From assembly GCA_036365515.1 (NCBI GenBank), contig CM070877.1:68748522-68812521 (forward strand): a stretch of 64,000 bases of DNA. The letters are read 5' to 3'. The notes beneath the pieces were generated by a model. The model was given only the letters and a program-made list of their open reading frames with translations. It was not told the origin of the DNA and ran no database searches. Made by a program: the position numbers and the translations under genes. This document shows positions 12,056 to 23,039 of this stretch, piece after piece. The first letter of the stretch is position 1. Each line of letters begins with the position of its first letter. Origin of the DNA: Torymus aiolomorphi (lineage: Eukaryota; Arthropoda; Insecta; Hymenoptera; Torymidae).

Positions 12056-12780
12056 CGTCTACAGATGTGTTAAAATAAAGTTGGAAAATTCCACTACAAG
12101 AAAACTAATTAAATATGGCAAGTTAAAGAAAAACATGGAATAAAAATAAAAATACATCTATTATTATCAGAAAGATGAAAATGAAATCATTGATTTCAGC
12201 TCATTAGAATATAACTAAATTTAAAGAAGTTTTGCATTGCAAGAAGTGTCCAGGTACTCTTTCCAAAGACGTCCGCAAAATCCTCCCAGGGTTTAATTAC
12301 AAACAATCCGGGATTAATAATGCGAGGTTCCACGTTTTCGGATGTCGAATTAATTAGATACTAGTGACCCACAAAGTTTGAACATATTTCTTTGAACTAT
12401 TTTAAACAAAACTTTGTTACAGTTCTTATAGAGCAAATACTGTAAAAAATATCGCCAATCACGGCAACGAAAATGAGTCAACTTAGCACATTTCCTTGCT
12501 CTCATCGCTTTATACGTAACTGGAATAATTATTTCATACGTGGAATATACACATTTACTTTTAGCTATATACATCGCTCGAAGTATATATTTCTTATTAA
12601 AAAGATCTAGAAAGTTGCAATAACATGAATAGTAAAAGTTCTAGAGATATCTCCATATAAATATATCTATTTATGGTTTCGGCGATGTTATAAGGCACCT
12701 GATAGCTTTTTTGATGAGTTTCGGTAGTTTTTGACGAGGCTCGTCAAAACCAGTAGGTTCCATAATTTTATGTGTGGGTG
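12056..12780. other. AT-rich intergenic DNA, no gene seen
   Basis: No convincing coding or RNA feature; the minus frame at 12350-12574 has no recognisable homology. Confidence 0.5.
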
Positions 12781-12827
12781 TTCATGCATGCATGCGTGTG
12801 TGTACGTGTTCTTTCATGCATGCGTAT

Positions 12828-12866
<39 letters not shown>

Positions 12867-12925
12867 TGTGTGCGTGCGTGCGTGCGTGTGTGCGTGCGTG
12901 CGAGATTGAGTGCACTAGTGAATTG

Positions 12926-13011
<86 letters not shown>
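12781..13011. repeat. Microsatellite block: (GCAT/GTGC)n, (TG)n, (CT)n
   Basis: ATGC/TGCG-rich repeats at 12781-12825 and 12865-12905, (TG)n at about 12831-12862 and (CT)n at about 12931-13011. The CVCVCV and SLSLSL open frames here are artefacts. Confidence 0.95.
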
Positions 13012-13014
<3 letters not shown>

Positions 13015-13019
13015 TAACC

Positions 13020-13400
13020 GCGTAATTCTATTCTGTATTTAGGTAGGTGAATGTGAATAGCTGGCCGCGTCCGCCAATACTGCGTTCGACCTGCGCGACA
13101 ATCTATGTTTTTCTTTGTAGCTGTTGTCCGGCGAATAAACGGCACTTACATTTTACTTAATTTGTTTTCTCTATTCATTTCCCGTGCTGCGCTATGCATT
13201 TCCTTAATTTTCCGGTTAGATTAAAGGTGGATTTGAAGCTCGTTGTCTACGAATACGAAAAGCCGAGCAGAAGCTCCGCGTTAACAGCGTCTACTTCTGT
13301 GAAAGGTACGAAAAAACCGGCGAGGCTTAGCCCTGTTACATATTATTTAAAGCATATATTATTATTAAAATATTCTTCATTGTTCATCAACGTACAGATT
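13020..13400 (+). other. GC-richer segment with AATAAA, unassigned
   Basis: Moderately GC-rich, with AATAAA at about 13132. A short open frame (13194-13550) begins with a hydrophilic stretch containing VYEYEKPSRSS, then becomes AT-rich and low-complexity where it overlaps UBA3 in antisense. It could be a transcript end or a retroelement LTR remnant. I do not recognise it. Confidence 0.3.
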
Positions 13401-13408
13401 ACTGAATT

Positions 13409-13768
13409 TTATAATTTAATTCTAAAAGTTAATGTATGTGGAGTAGTAACATCTGCAACAATAATTTCTGAATTCTCTTGCAATCCTAATTCTAATAGTG
13501 ACTTCGCTAAGTTCTGGCGAGTTTTTTCTTCTATGCTGGGAATATTTTGAATGTATAGAGTTTTTGTTTTACCAAAAATATTAGCAGTTATACCAGGATT
13601 TTTTAATTGTAATTCGCTCAGAGAACAGAGTAAATTAATAAGATCCTTTAGTTTCATATTTAAGTCTTTTACTTTGATATCCTTAGATTCTTGATGGCAG
13701 GCTAAACATTGTTTATTTTTTTCAGCTTCATATGAATAAGTATAAATTCCATCAGTGTTTGTAAAAAC
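13409..13768 (-). CDS. UBA3: NEDD8-activating enzyme E1 catalytic subunit (UBA3), last exon
   Basis: UBA3 pairs with APP-BP1/NAE1 to adenylate NEDD8, form a thioester and pass it to the E2 UBC12, driving cullin neddylation. This ~120-residue exon is its C-terminus. It begins at FTNTDGIYTYSYEAEKN, keeps the CLAC pair (second half of the four-Cys zinc site of the family), and ends with the ubiquitin-fold E2-binding domain: ITANIFGKTKTLYIQ, SIEEKTRQNLAKSLLELGL and IIVADVTTPHT. The exon starts after a good minus-strand acceptor (TTTTTTTCAG, rc of 13769-13778). The stop is TAA (rc of 13409-13411). The frame is intact and conserved, unlike the transposon frames around it. Upstream exons should lie at higher coordinates, but none was found in the next several kb, so the preceding intron is long and TE-filled or this is a detached partial copy. 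Confidence 0.88.
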   Translation of the reverse strand, partial: VFTNTDGIYTYSYEAEKNKQCLACHQESKDIKVKDLNMKLKDLINLLCSLSELQLKNPGITANIFGKTKTLYIQNIPSIEEKTRQNLAKSLLELGLQENSEIIVADVTTPHTLTFRIKL

Positions 13769-14290
13769 CTGAAAAAAATATGATAGAATTAGTAACTTAA
13801 TTATTTTTAATGTCGAAACATTGAGATTAGTATTACAAATAATAAAAATCATTGTATTCTTTAGGAAGCGTAAAAAAGCATCCTATTCTTTAAGAAGCGT
13901 AAAAAATAATTTATTATCAGAATCACGAAATATTCGCATATACAAATTTTATATAAGTTATATTCTTTAAATCATTAAAGAGCATTTAGCACCATTGTTT
14001 ATTTAATTATAATAGTACATTTAATGTATAACTGGTGATATAGTGAATAGTTCTAAGATTACTAACAAGGAGAATGCACACTCTGGGAAACAGATTTCAA
14101 CGGGGCTTTCAGAATCGATTTCTGGTATATAAAAAAGTATAAAATATTCGTAATTGCATCTGATATGACCTTTTTTTTTAGATATGAGTCATCCAATTTC
14201 AAATAGACTTTATTTGGTTAAAAAATAATGTACCTGCTGGTAACTGTTACTTTGCAAGTATTTATTGTAGCGTTGCGAATAATCCCTAAC
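13769..14290. other. AT-rich DNA upstream of the UBA3 exon, probable intron
   Basis: Starts with a pyrimidine tract and acceptor for the UBA3 exon when read on the minus strand. No further UBA3 exon was recognised. GAAGCGTAAAAAA-like motifs are repeated near 13864 and 13899. Confidence 0.45.
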
Positions 14291-14890
14291 AACGTCACAG
14301 TACTTTAACCCGAGAACCAAAATTTATTGTTAATGAGCGCCAGGCTCCGGGTTCCGGCTACCTCCTCGATGATGAGACTTCTCCAGGGCTCGCTGACACG
14401 AATGACAGCCTGAGGCGGCTGAAACCGATGGCTATAGCTGAAAACGCAAGAGAACGGGCAACACACGGCACTCGCAAATAAAACTCCACAACTTATCTTC
14501 AAGACACTCCAACTCGGACACTTTATTTCCTTACTGCAAAATAAATTACAATCTGGCTGGATTCAATTGTGCACTTCGCGCTAGCACGCTATCTATAACA
14601 AAAAAAATCCGACAATTATCGCCTGCCGCACGCCTATTCCGCCTGACCACGTTACACTTTTGTTCCATTGTACTTGCTATATATTAGTCTAGCTCTCACG
14701 CCATCATCTACGCGCAACAGGTGTAATCCTACGGCCGACTCGCGAATCCCGTTGCTCTCCCCATGAGAGAGAGAGACCTGCCAATACTCGAAGGGTCGAG
14801 GGGCAGAAAGAAACAGAGCGCGTCGACGACAGCTACATAAAACCATTTAGTGCAATCTCGTGGATGGTGTGCGATCTGGACCCGCCCACC

Positions 14891-14962
<72 letters not shown>

Positions 14963-15540
14963 GTCTCTCACTCTCTGTCAATATTGTATACACTCATTCT
15001 CTCTCACTCACTCTCCTACGTGCCGGTGGTCTCTCTGGCTTGGGCGAACGCGCGCGCTCGCTGTTTCTCTCTCGACGCGGTTGCGCGGTATTGTCTCCGC
15101 GCATGTCGTCGCGTCCTTCGCTCGCGTATGCTTCGCGTCTGCCCCGAGGCCGCATGCTGGGGGTCATCGTACTGCGGAGTCAAGGCTGTGTTTAGGTCTT
15201 GTGTTAGTTTAGTATGTGTGTCTGTGTGTGTACACCTCGTCCGTGCTCTCGGCCCCTTCCGCTGCGGCCGCCGCCCCAACATGGCTGTCGCCGAGGAGGC
15301 CTCGTAGGCGCGCTCGGCGTCGGATTCGTTGTACTATTAACCTGGCGAGTCGACGTCGAGCGCGTGCACACGAGCCTGTGATTCAACACCCGTTGCTCGC
15401 GGAGACTACGGACGCACGCAATATTCGCCGCATCTTCGTCCGCCGTCGTCTTCTGCAGCTGCTACAGGTGGCGTCAGCTGATCGCTTCGGTGCTATGGAT
15501 GAGTGTGCGTGAACAGACAAAAGAAAAAAAGACACGCATT
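14291..15540. other. GC-rich, CpG-containing segment with (CT)n, possible LTR or promoter
   Basis: Abruptly GC- and CpG-rich between AT-rich flanks. It includes (CT)n at about 14894-14952, AATAAA copies at about 14478 and 14539, and a very GC-rich stretch at 15040-15480. The composition resembles the LTR at 57007-58592 (short AT part with AATAAA beside a CpG-rich part), but no TG...CA termini or target duplication could be fixed. The overlapping open frames in all three phases are a consequence of GC content and microsatellite; none has recognised homology. Confidence 0.35.
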
Positions 15541-15582
15541 AGCCCAATGCATCAAATGCACAATCGGGCAAGGTGTCGGGGA

Positions 15583-15685
15583 CAGGGTTGCCAGATGGCG
15601 ACTTTTTGTCTCACTTACGCTCAAAGAATGTGACGTCATTTACACGTGAGTGAAAAGGATAAAAGATCGTCATCTAGTAACCCTG
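15583..15685. mobile_element. hAT-type MITE with 8-bp target duplication
   Basis: Imperfect terminal inverted repeats of ~22 bp, CAGGGTTGCCAGATGGCGAC at the left and the reverse complement of CAGGGTTACTAGATGACGAT at the right, enclose 103 bp. Flanks are GTCGGGGA (15575-15582) and GTCGGGAA (15686-15693), an 8-bp duplication with one mismatch. The CAGGG termini plus 8-bp duplication fit hAT non-autonomous elements. It carries a perfect CRE-like TGACGTCA at 15631-15638. Confidence 0.8.
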
Positions 15686-15699
15686 GTCGGGAAGGCAGC

Positions 15700-16110
15700 C
15701 GGCTTTCTATCTTGTACGTGGAATTTCACGTAGCATTATGTAACGGAAAAGAACGAAATATCACAAAAGTAAACAAACAAGGTTAAAATAGAAGCACTGT
15801 TTTATTAAAATTATCAATAATCGAAAATAAGTTTGTTCACTGCGGTGTTTGGAAATCGGTTGAAAGTAGGAGTATTTCCGAAAGTACTTTTATTATCTAT
15901 CCATTCACATTTTTTTCGTCCCAATCAAATAACGTTAAGTTGGTTAATAAAAGTATAAGTATACAAAAATCTAAAAAGATTGACAATAATTTTTTTCATC
16001 GCGGAGTTCGAAAATCTGCTAGAAATTAGAGCATATTCCTGAACTACTAGTCATTTTCTTTTCTTACATAGTTTTTTTGAGACAATCGGATACATATTAA
16101 TTTGTTCAGA
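15700..16110. other. Intergenic DNA, nothing recognised
   Basis: AT-rich, no open frame or repeat of note. Confidence 0.5.
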
Positions 16111-16111
16111 A

Positions 16112-16468
16112 AAAATCCTCTATTATATTAAAGTACAAATTTTCTCACGAATATTCTTCCGTCAGCCCCAACATGTGCACATCCTTTATCCTCTAATATA
16201 CTCAAGTAGAGATTTCCTCACGAACATTCTTCCGTCGGCCCCAACATGTGCACACTCTCTATCCTCTATTATATTGAAGTAAAGATTTCCTCGCGAAAAT
16301 TTTTCCGTCGGTCTCAACTTGTGCAGATCCTGTATCCTCGTCCTCTATTGTATTAAAGTAGAGATTTCCTCGCGAAAATTCTTCCGTCGGCTCCAACATG
16401 TGCACATCCTCTATCCTCTATTATATTAAAGTAAAGATTTCCTCACGATAATTCTTCCGTCGGCTCCA
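16112..16468. repeat. 73-bp tandem repeat derived from Helitron coding DNA
   Basis: Five units share TTTCCTC(A/G)CGA...TTCCGTCGG..CAAC.TGTGCA...ATCCTCTATTATATTAAAGTA. The TTCC landmark falls at about 16156, 16229, 16302, 16381 and 16454, giving spacings 73, 73, 79, 73; the long one has a 6-bp CCTCGT insertion. The last unit overlaps the C-terminal codons of the Helitron fragment. Confidence 0.85.
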
Positions 16469-16791
16469 TGGGATAATTCATTTAGTTTGTATTCTAAAAA
16501 ACCATGCACTGTTTCTGGAGGACAACCATATCTTGTATTTATGTACTGTTTTATCTCATCGTATTCAGTCGTAACAGTATCTTTTGATTTATAATCAAGA
16601 ATATTTTTATCATCTACACTGGTTTTCATTTCAATCAATGCACAATCGTGTCCCTTATAACAATATTTGAATAAATATTTGATACACAATATTGTTGAAC
16701 ACATTTCGACATTTATATGAGCGTTGAATTTCAATAATAAATAAGTATTGTAAGGAACAACAAACACATTATCTGACTTTTTTTCCACTCG
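16426..16791 (-). pseudogene. Helitron Rep/helicase protein fragment (Helitron-like N domain)
   Basis: The minus-strand frame of ~120 codons includes VFVVPYNTYLLLKFNAHINV, then ILCIKYLFKYCYKGHDCA and DEIKQYINTRYGCPPE. These are the conserved blocks just after the HUH nuclease motif in eukaryotic Helitron proteins, which nick and roll-circle transpose. The HUH motif itself and the helicase are missing. The frame runs into the 73-bp tandem repeat, whose units replay its last codons. No 5'-TC or 3'-CTRR Helitron ends were identified. Confidence 0.8.
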
Positions 16792-16799
16792 AATAATTC

Positions 16800-17450
16800 A
16801 TAATTTTATCATTATTTCTACGCCAATGTATTCGCTCCGTGCATGTCGTTGGAGGGGATAAGCAAAACTATCGAAGCGTTCATGGTAGCGTGAAATAGCA
16901 GTTTCTAAGGCTACTGCGTGTATTACTATATATATATCGAAAATAACCTCAACAATACATAGAAAATTAGTATTTAAATATATACAGGGTTCCCATTTGG
17001 AAACGTAAACGAGATTCTCTTCCAGCTAAACCGATAAATTCTTTCTATATTTGTGACCCTAAGGGTTTTTGGACCCAAGGAATCGAATGGCCAGGTCAAA
17101 ATATCTGTAGGATGCAAAACAAAATTCATAGAAAAATTATTATTTCGAAAAATATATCTGGCGCGGCTTTTATGTAAGTTTCATAAATTTCATTTAGTTT
17201 TGAGGAGGCTATATCACCTTTAGTCAGTAGCATTTTATACAATAATACGTATTTAATGCATTTTAAAAAATTGGATATTTCCACGGGCTCGGACGGCAAT
17301 TTGGTGTTCGAGATATGGCGGAACTCGAAAATCGGTAGATGTTCAAAATGAGGCTCTAGCAATCAAACGACAACTTCATAATGCAATAGCCCAACACGAC
17401 GAATTCTATTATACAATCTATTTTTATTGGTGAAAGCAGCTAATGGTAGT
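16800..17450. other. Intergenic DNA with a TACAGGGTTCCC MITE-like end
   Basis: TATACAGGGTTCCCATTTGG at about 16980 looks like a transposon terminus, but no partner end was found. The 78-codon minus frame at 17126-17362 has no recognised homology. Confidence 0.3.
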
Positions 17451-17459
17451 GGTCTAATA

Positions 17460-17960
17460 ATCTTGTTAATTGTAGCTAGTGGCCAAAATTACTACCAAAG
17501 TTTGTCGTGAGAAGGTGGCAAATAACAACAATAGTTTTTTTACGACGTTTCGGACATCCTTTATTGATTATGTCCCTCTTCAGGCAGCTAGTAACAAAGT
17601 ACAAAATACAACTTATAACAACAACGTATATTAACTTAATTATGAACACATAATTTTACAAGTAACAATTAACACGTACAAAGTCTGTATTTTTTCCTGA
17701 GTATTACGGAGAACTATCTGTTCGTCAATGTAACGAGCATGACAAAATTTTCCTATTTATACCTATCATTAGTGTATTAGTGTGAGTGTAAGTAAGAACG
17801 CAACATGTACTGGCTTAATTGTGTAGAGCTTTTTGGATGTGTACACACAAGATACAACCTTCCATAACCTACTCTCCTGATATCTGTTCCACTATTGTAT
17901 GTGATATTTTTTGATACTAGGAAGGAGATAGAAATTCAAAATTATTAATCATAGTGTTAT
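17460..17960 (-). mobile_element. Penelope-like element remnant (pseudo-LTR only)
   Basis: Recognised by the hammerhead-type motif at 17543-17587 and the surrounding AT-rich pseudo-LTR-like sequence. No RT or endonuclease coding is left. Boundaries are approximate. Confidence 0.5.
17543..17587 (-). ncRNA. Hammerhead-type ribozyme motif (canonical core)
   Basis: Minus strand reads CTGAAGA, stem II GGACAT, 12-nt loop, ATGTCC, then GAAACGTCG. CUGANGA and GAAA are the conserved hammerhead core, and stem II pairs perfectly. Penelope-like elements are known to carry hammerhead motifs in their pseudo-LTRs. Activity was not tested. Confidence 0.7.
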
Positions 17961-18290
17961 ATTCTTTTGGAAGTTTATTAATTTCAAATTGCTTTTTGAA
18001 CAACAATCTATTTTTAATTAATTAATGTAATATTATAGCATGAAATTATTGATGTTTTCATCGACAGCTATTTATACTTCAATACGAATAATGTCATGTA
18101 TAACGCTATTTAATAGTAGGTTAGGTAGCGGGCAATGTTTACAAATGACTGAAATTTTTGTAGGAGTCCAGAATTATCGCCACCGTGACTTTCGCCGAAA
18201 TTGATTATTTTCTTAAAAACTAGAACACTCTTTAGTGCTAGAAAGGTTGAAATCGGCCCGGCGCGATTGACAGCGACCCAGCTACGGCGC

Positions 18291-21200
18291 ACAGTGGGCA
18301 AAACCGACTTTTTCTTTTTCAAAATCGTATAACTTGCGATAGGAATATCCTTATTCAATGAATCTTGCTGGAGCTTCAAGATTAAGAATTGCCGAATATA
18401 GGACAACTATAGGGAAAATGATATTATAACATTATAACCTCGAAAACACGGTGTTAAAGTGTCGATTTTCTAAAAAAACTTCTTTAGTTGATTGGAGTAT
18501 ACGACTTCACACTATATATAAAATGTTTCAAGTCATTTTTCATAGATTACGGAGCGCTGAATTAGATAACACAATATTAATTAAAAACCTAACCTAAAAT
18601 AATAGTGATGAGCTAATGATTAATAATTACATTTTTTTCATACTTAATTGTTTGTAATCTATAAGTGTACAAAATGAATGCTAATAAATAATATTTAAAA
18701 TTCAAAATCAACCATATAACCTTCTAACCTCAATCTAGATATGTTATGATTACATGAATTATAATTATTTCCGTCCATAGTTCCAATAAAAGGAGATTTA
18801 AGAAGATTTACTTTACTTTTCTATTCTCTTTTACACATTATGTATTACAGAATTTAGATGCGCAAGTTTTGTTGGTTAAGAACATAACCTGAATAACAGA
18901 TCCCGATTTACATTCAGTCAGCTAACCAAGAATATTGATTTCTCCTTATAAAGTACATGATTTAAGTAATTTTTCATAGATTATGGACATCTGAATCAGA
19001 TAACATAATTTATATTGATTAAACACATAACCTAAAATATTAGTGATGCGCTAATGATAAAGGAATACAGTTTTGTTTACCTATTTCATGGTTTATAATG
19101 CTCAAGTGTGCTAAAAAGTATTGGCATACCAATAAATAATGTTTAAAAAATAAAAATGAACCAGAAAAAACTTCTAACCTCAATATACGTAGGTTATGAT
19201 AATATGAATTATAATAGCTTACCCCATACTCTTAATTAGAGTAAATTTACTTTACGTTTCCATTCTGTTTTAGACATTATGTATTACTGAATTTAGATGC
19301 GCAATTTTTGTTGGTTAAGGACATAACTTGAATAACAGATCCCGATTTACATTCAGTCAGCTAACCAACAATCACTGATTTCTCCTTATAAAGTTAATGA
19401 TTTAAGTGATTTTTCATAGATTATGGACAATTGAATCATAAAACACAATTTATATTGACTAAAAACATAACCTAAAGTATCAGTGATGCGCTAATGATGA
19501 ATGAGTACAGTTATCTTCACATATTTCATGGTTTATAATGCTCAAGTGTGCTAAAAGGTATTGGCATACCAATAAATAATGATTAAAAAATGAAATGAAC
19601 TAGAAAAAAATTCTAACCTCAATGTAGGTAGGTTATGATAATATGAATTATAATTGCTTACCCCATACTCTTAATTAGAGTAAATTCACTTTACTTATCC
19701 ATTCTCTTTTACACATTATGTATTACTGAATTTAGATACGCAAGTTTTGTTGGTTAAGAACATAACCTGAACATCAGATCCCGATTTACATTCAGTCAGC
19801 TAACAAAGAATCACTGATTTCTCCTTATAAAGTAAATGATTTAAGTGATTTTTAATAGATTATGGACAATTCAATCATAAAACACAATTTATATTGATCT
19901 TCACATATTTCATGGTTTATAATGCTCAAGTGTGCTAAGAGGTATTAGCATACCAATAAATAATGTTTAAAATATGAACTGACCAAAAAAAACTTCTAAC
20001 CTCCATGTAGGTAGGTAATATGGTAATATGAATTACAATTAATACTGTCAACCGCAAGTTTTTTTGGTTAAGGCCATAACCTGAATAATACATCCCGATT
20101 TATATTTCGTAGGCTAACCGAAATCCATAGACTTATTGCTATATAGTAAATGTTTAAAGTCTATTTCCATATTTATGGGCAGCTGTATTATTTTCACATT
20201 TTTTTTATTTCAATTTTTAAACATTATTTATTGGTATGCCAATACCTTTGAGCACACTTGTGCATTATAAACCATGAAATAGGTAAACAAAACTGTACTC
20301 CTTTATCATTAGCGCATTACTAATATTTTAGGTTATGTGTTTAATTAATATAAATTGTGTTATCTGATTCAGTTGTCCATAATTTATGAACAATTACTTA
20401 AATCATTTACTTTATAACGAGAAACCAATGATTCTTGGTTTGCTGACTGAACATAAATCGGGATCTGTTATTCAGGTTATGTTCTTAACCAACAAACCTT
20501 GCGCATCTAAATTCAGTAATACATAATGTGTAAAAGAGAATAGAAAAGAAAAGTAACTAAACTCTAATTAAGAGTATGGGGTAAGCATTTATAATTCATA
20601 TTATCATAACCTACATACATTGAGGTTAGAAGTTTTTTCTTGTTCATTTCATTTTCTAAACATTATTTATTAGTATGCTTATAACTTTTAGCACACTTGA
20701 GCATTATAAACCATGAAATATGTGAAGAAAAATGTACTCATTTATCATTAGCGCATCACTAATATTTTAGGTTATGTTTTTAATGAATATAAATTGGGTT
20801 TTCTGATTCAGTAATTCATAATCTATGAAAAATTACTTAAGTCATGTACTTTATAAGGAGAAATCAATATTCTTGGTTAGCTGATTGAATGTAAATCGGG
20901 ATCTGTTATTCAGGTTATGTTTTTAACCAACAAAACTTGCGCATCTAAATTCAGTAATACATAATGTGTAAAAGAGAATGGAAAAGTAAAGTGAATTTAC
21001 TCTAATTAAGAGTATGGGGTAAGCAATTATAATTCATATTACCATAATCTACCTACATTGAGGTTAGAAGGTTTTTCTGGTTCATTTAATTTTTTAAACA
21101 TTATTTATCAGTATGCCAATACCTTTTAGCATACTTGATCATTATAAACCATGAAATATGTGAAGATAACTGTACTCATTCATCATTAGCGCATCACTGA

Positions 21201-21954
21201 TACTTTAGGTTATGTTTTTAATGAATATAAATTGTGTTATCTGATTCAGTTGTGCATAATCTATGAAAAATTACTTAAATCATTTACTTTATAAGGAGAA
21301 ATCAGTGATTCTTGGTTAGCTGACTGAATGTAAATCGGGATCTGTTTTTCAGGTTATGTTCTTAACCAACAAAACTTGCGCATTTAAATTCTGTAATACA
21401 TAATGTATAAAAGAGAATAGAAAAGTGAAGTAAATCTTCTTAAATCTCCTTTTATTAGGACTATGGACGGATATAATTATAATTCATGTAATCATAACAT
21501 ATCTAAATTGAGGTTACAAGGTTATATGGTTAATTTTGAATTTTAAATATCATTTATTAGCATTCATTTTGTACACTGATAGATTACAAACAATTAAGTA
21601 TGAAAAAAATGTAATTATTAATCATTAGCTCATCACTATTATTTTAGGTTAGGTTTTTAATTAGTATTAATTGTGCTATCTAATTCAGCGCTCCGTAATC
21701 TATGAAAAATGACTTTAAACATTTGATATATAGTGTTAAGTCGTATACTCCAATCAACTAAAGAAGTTTTTTTAGAAAATTGACCCTTTAACACCGTGTT
21801 TTCGAGGTTATAATGTTATAATATCATTTTCCCTATAGTTTTCCTATATTCGGCAATTCTTAATCTTGAAGCTCCAGTAAGAGTCATTGAGTATGGATAT
21901 TCCTATCGCAAGTTATACGATTTTGAAAAAGAAAAAGTCGGTTTTGCCCACTGT
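18291..21954. mobile_element. 3.66-kb foldback element with subrepeat-built arms
   Basis: Outer termini are ACAGTGGGCAAAACCGACTT and its reverse complement. The two arms (18291-~20190 and ~20200-21954) are inverted copies along their length. Each arm contains about four tandem ~439-bp units: the landmark GTTGGTTAAG falls at 18871, 19310 and 19749, then a shortened unit at about 20065; the right arm mirrors this. Flanks ACGGCGC (18284-18290) and ACGGCGT (21955-21961) are a likely 7-bp target duplication with one mismatch. Long inverted repeats made of internal repeats are the mark of Foldback-type elements. No transposase is encoded. The superfamily is uncertain: a 7-bp duplication is reported for Galileo in the P superfamily. 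Confidence 0.85.
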
Positions 21955-21967
21955 ACGGCGTCGAAGC

Positions 21968-22285
21968 CACATCGAGTGATAGCGAAAAGAGAGAGCACAA
22001 CAATCGCATGATAATGCGCACGATTTATTATTATGATTTTAAAATAATCTTATTGGAGAAATAATAAAAATCGAAGCTTCAGGTTAATTTTTTAAAAAGC
22101 AAAGACAAATTAAATATGCACACACATCATCCTAGTATTTAATATTGATTGAATAAGATTTTTGCCGACTATAAGTATTAAATAAGAATTGAAATATTAT
22201 ACATATGAACCATAGAAGGTAAATTAGAAAAGACAATGTGAAATAAGAAAGTCAATGAATTTCTATTATTCTTCCTTATTTTATC
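21968..22285. repeat. Dispersed repeat R1, copy 1
   Basis: About 310 bp closely matches, in inverted orientation, 55040-55350 (shared CACAACAATCGCATGATAAT, CGAAGCTTCAGGTTAATTTT and ATTTTTGCCGACTATAAGTA). Part of an unidentified interspersed element. It abuts the right end of the foldback element. Confidence 0.75.
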
Positions 22286-22459
22286 AACAAAATTTTCAAT
22301 GAACAATAATTGAACATGAAGTAAACGTACGATATAGCTATAAACGCTTTTTTTAAATATTTGCCAACGGTGGAGGCACGTTATTGCTAAATAATTATCG
22401 CAAACTTTTTTTTTATAAAAATATAATTTCTAAAATTTTGTTTTGCTAATATATTTTTT

Positions 22460-23022
22460 TCTAAAAATAATATATTACATTTTTACCTTATAACTCAATG
22501 ATTTTAAATAAGCTACCATATCATTATTTTCAACGTAATCGTAGTACTTAGAGACGATATTTGCTATTCTTTCTTCAATTCTCTTTCTCTTAGGATCTTG
22601 TCGTTTCCGTATTTTTTGTCCCAACTGTTATTGCCACCGCATTATCTCTGAGTCGGCTTGTTCTTTTGCTATTTCTACGAGAAAAGTATAAAAACTTGGA
22701 TGATCTTTTCCAATTACAACTTGCAACCGATTATGCCACCTTTTAGAAATATTGTTTGTGCAAGCCGTTCCCTGCAATACGGAGTGATATTGGCTCCATA
22801 AGGTTGAGCTGTATCGAGGTTGAACTGCACGACGTCTTCCTCGAGCTCTTCGGCCTCGAACATACGTCTTCTCAAAGTATTCGTAAATTCCGATAAAATA
22901 TTAACGTTAAAAAAGTGTGTAATTACAATTTTTTTACATACTTTGGCGATATTTAAATTTAAAGTTTTCCGAAACTTATAAATCTTGCGTGCGGCAGTCA
23001 CGGAACAGTATTGGCAGTACAT
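22460..23022 (-). pseudogene. MULE-type transposase C-terminal fragment
   Basis: On the minus strand at about 22745-22460, in a frame without its own ATG, the sequence reads NNISKRWHNRLQV, then HPSFYTFLVEIAKEQ and KRKRIEERIANIVSKYYDY. This is the pattern of the C-terminal region of insect Mutator-like transposases, where the W-H-N/R block follows the catalytic domain. The longer frame at 22714-23022 (acidic FEAEELEEDVVQF, several Cys) partly overlaps it in another phase and could be the shifted upstream part. Catalytic residues are not visible. Assignment rests on remembered family pattern and is moderate. Confidence 0.5.
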
Positions 23023-23039
23023 CTTCCGTAAAGATAGCT

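Noticed and set aside
14305..15512. Overlapping open frames in the GC-rich block
   Set aside because: Open in several phases because of GC content and (CT)n; no domain, no splice pattern and no homologue recognised.
16112..16468. CRISPR-like array
   Set aside because: Units are contiguous 73-bp tandem copies without unique spacers, in a eukaryotic Helitron context.
17126..17362. 78-codon minus frame
   Set aside because: No motif or homologue recognised; AT-rich and isolated.
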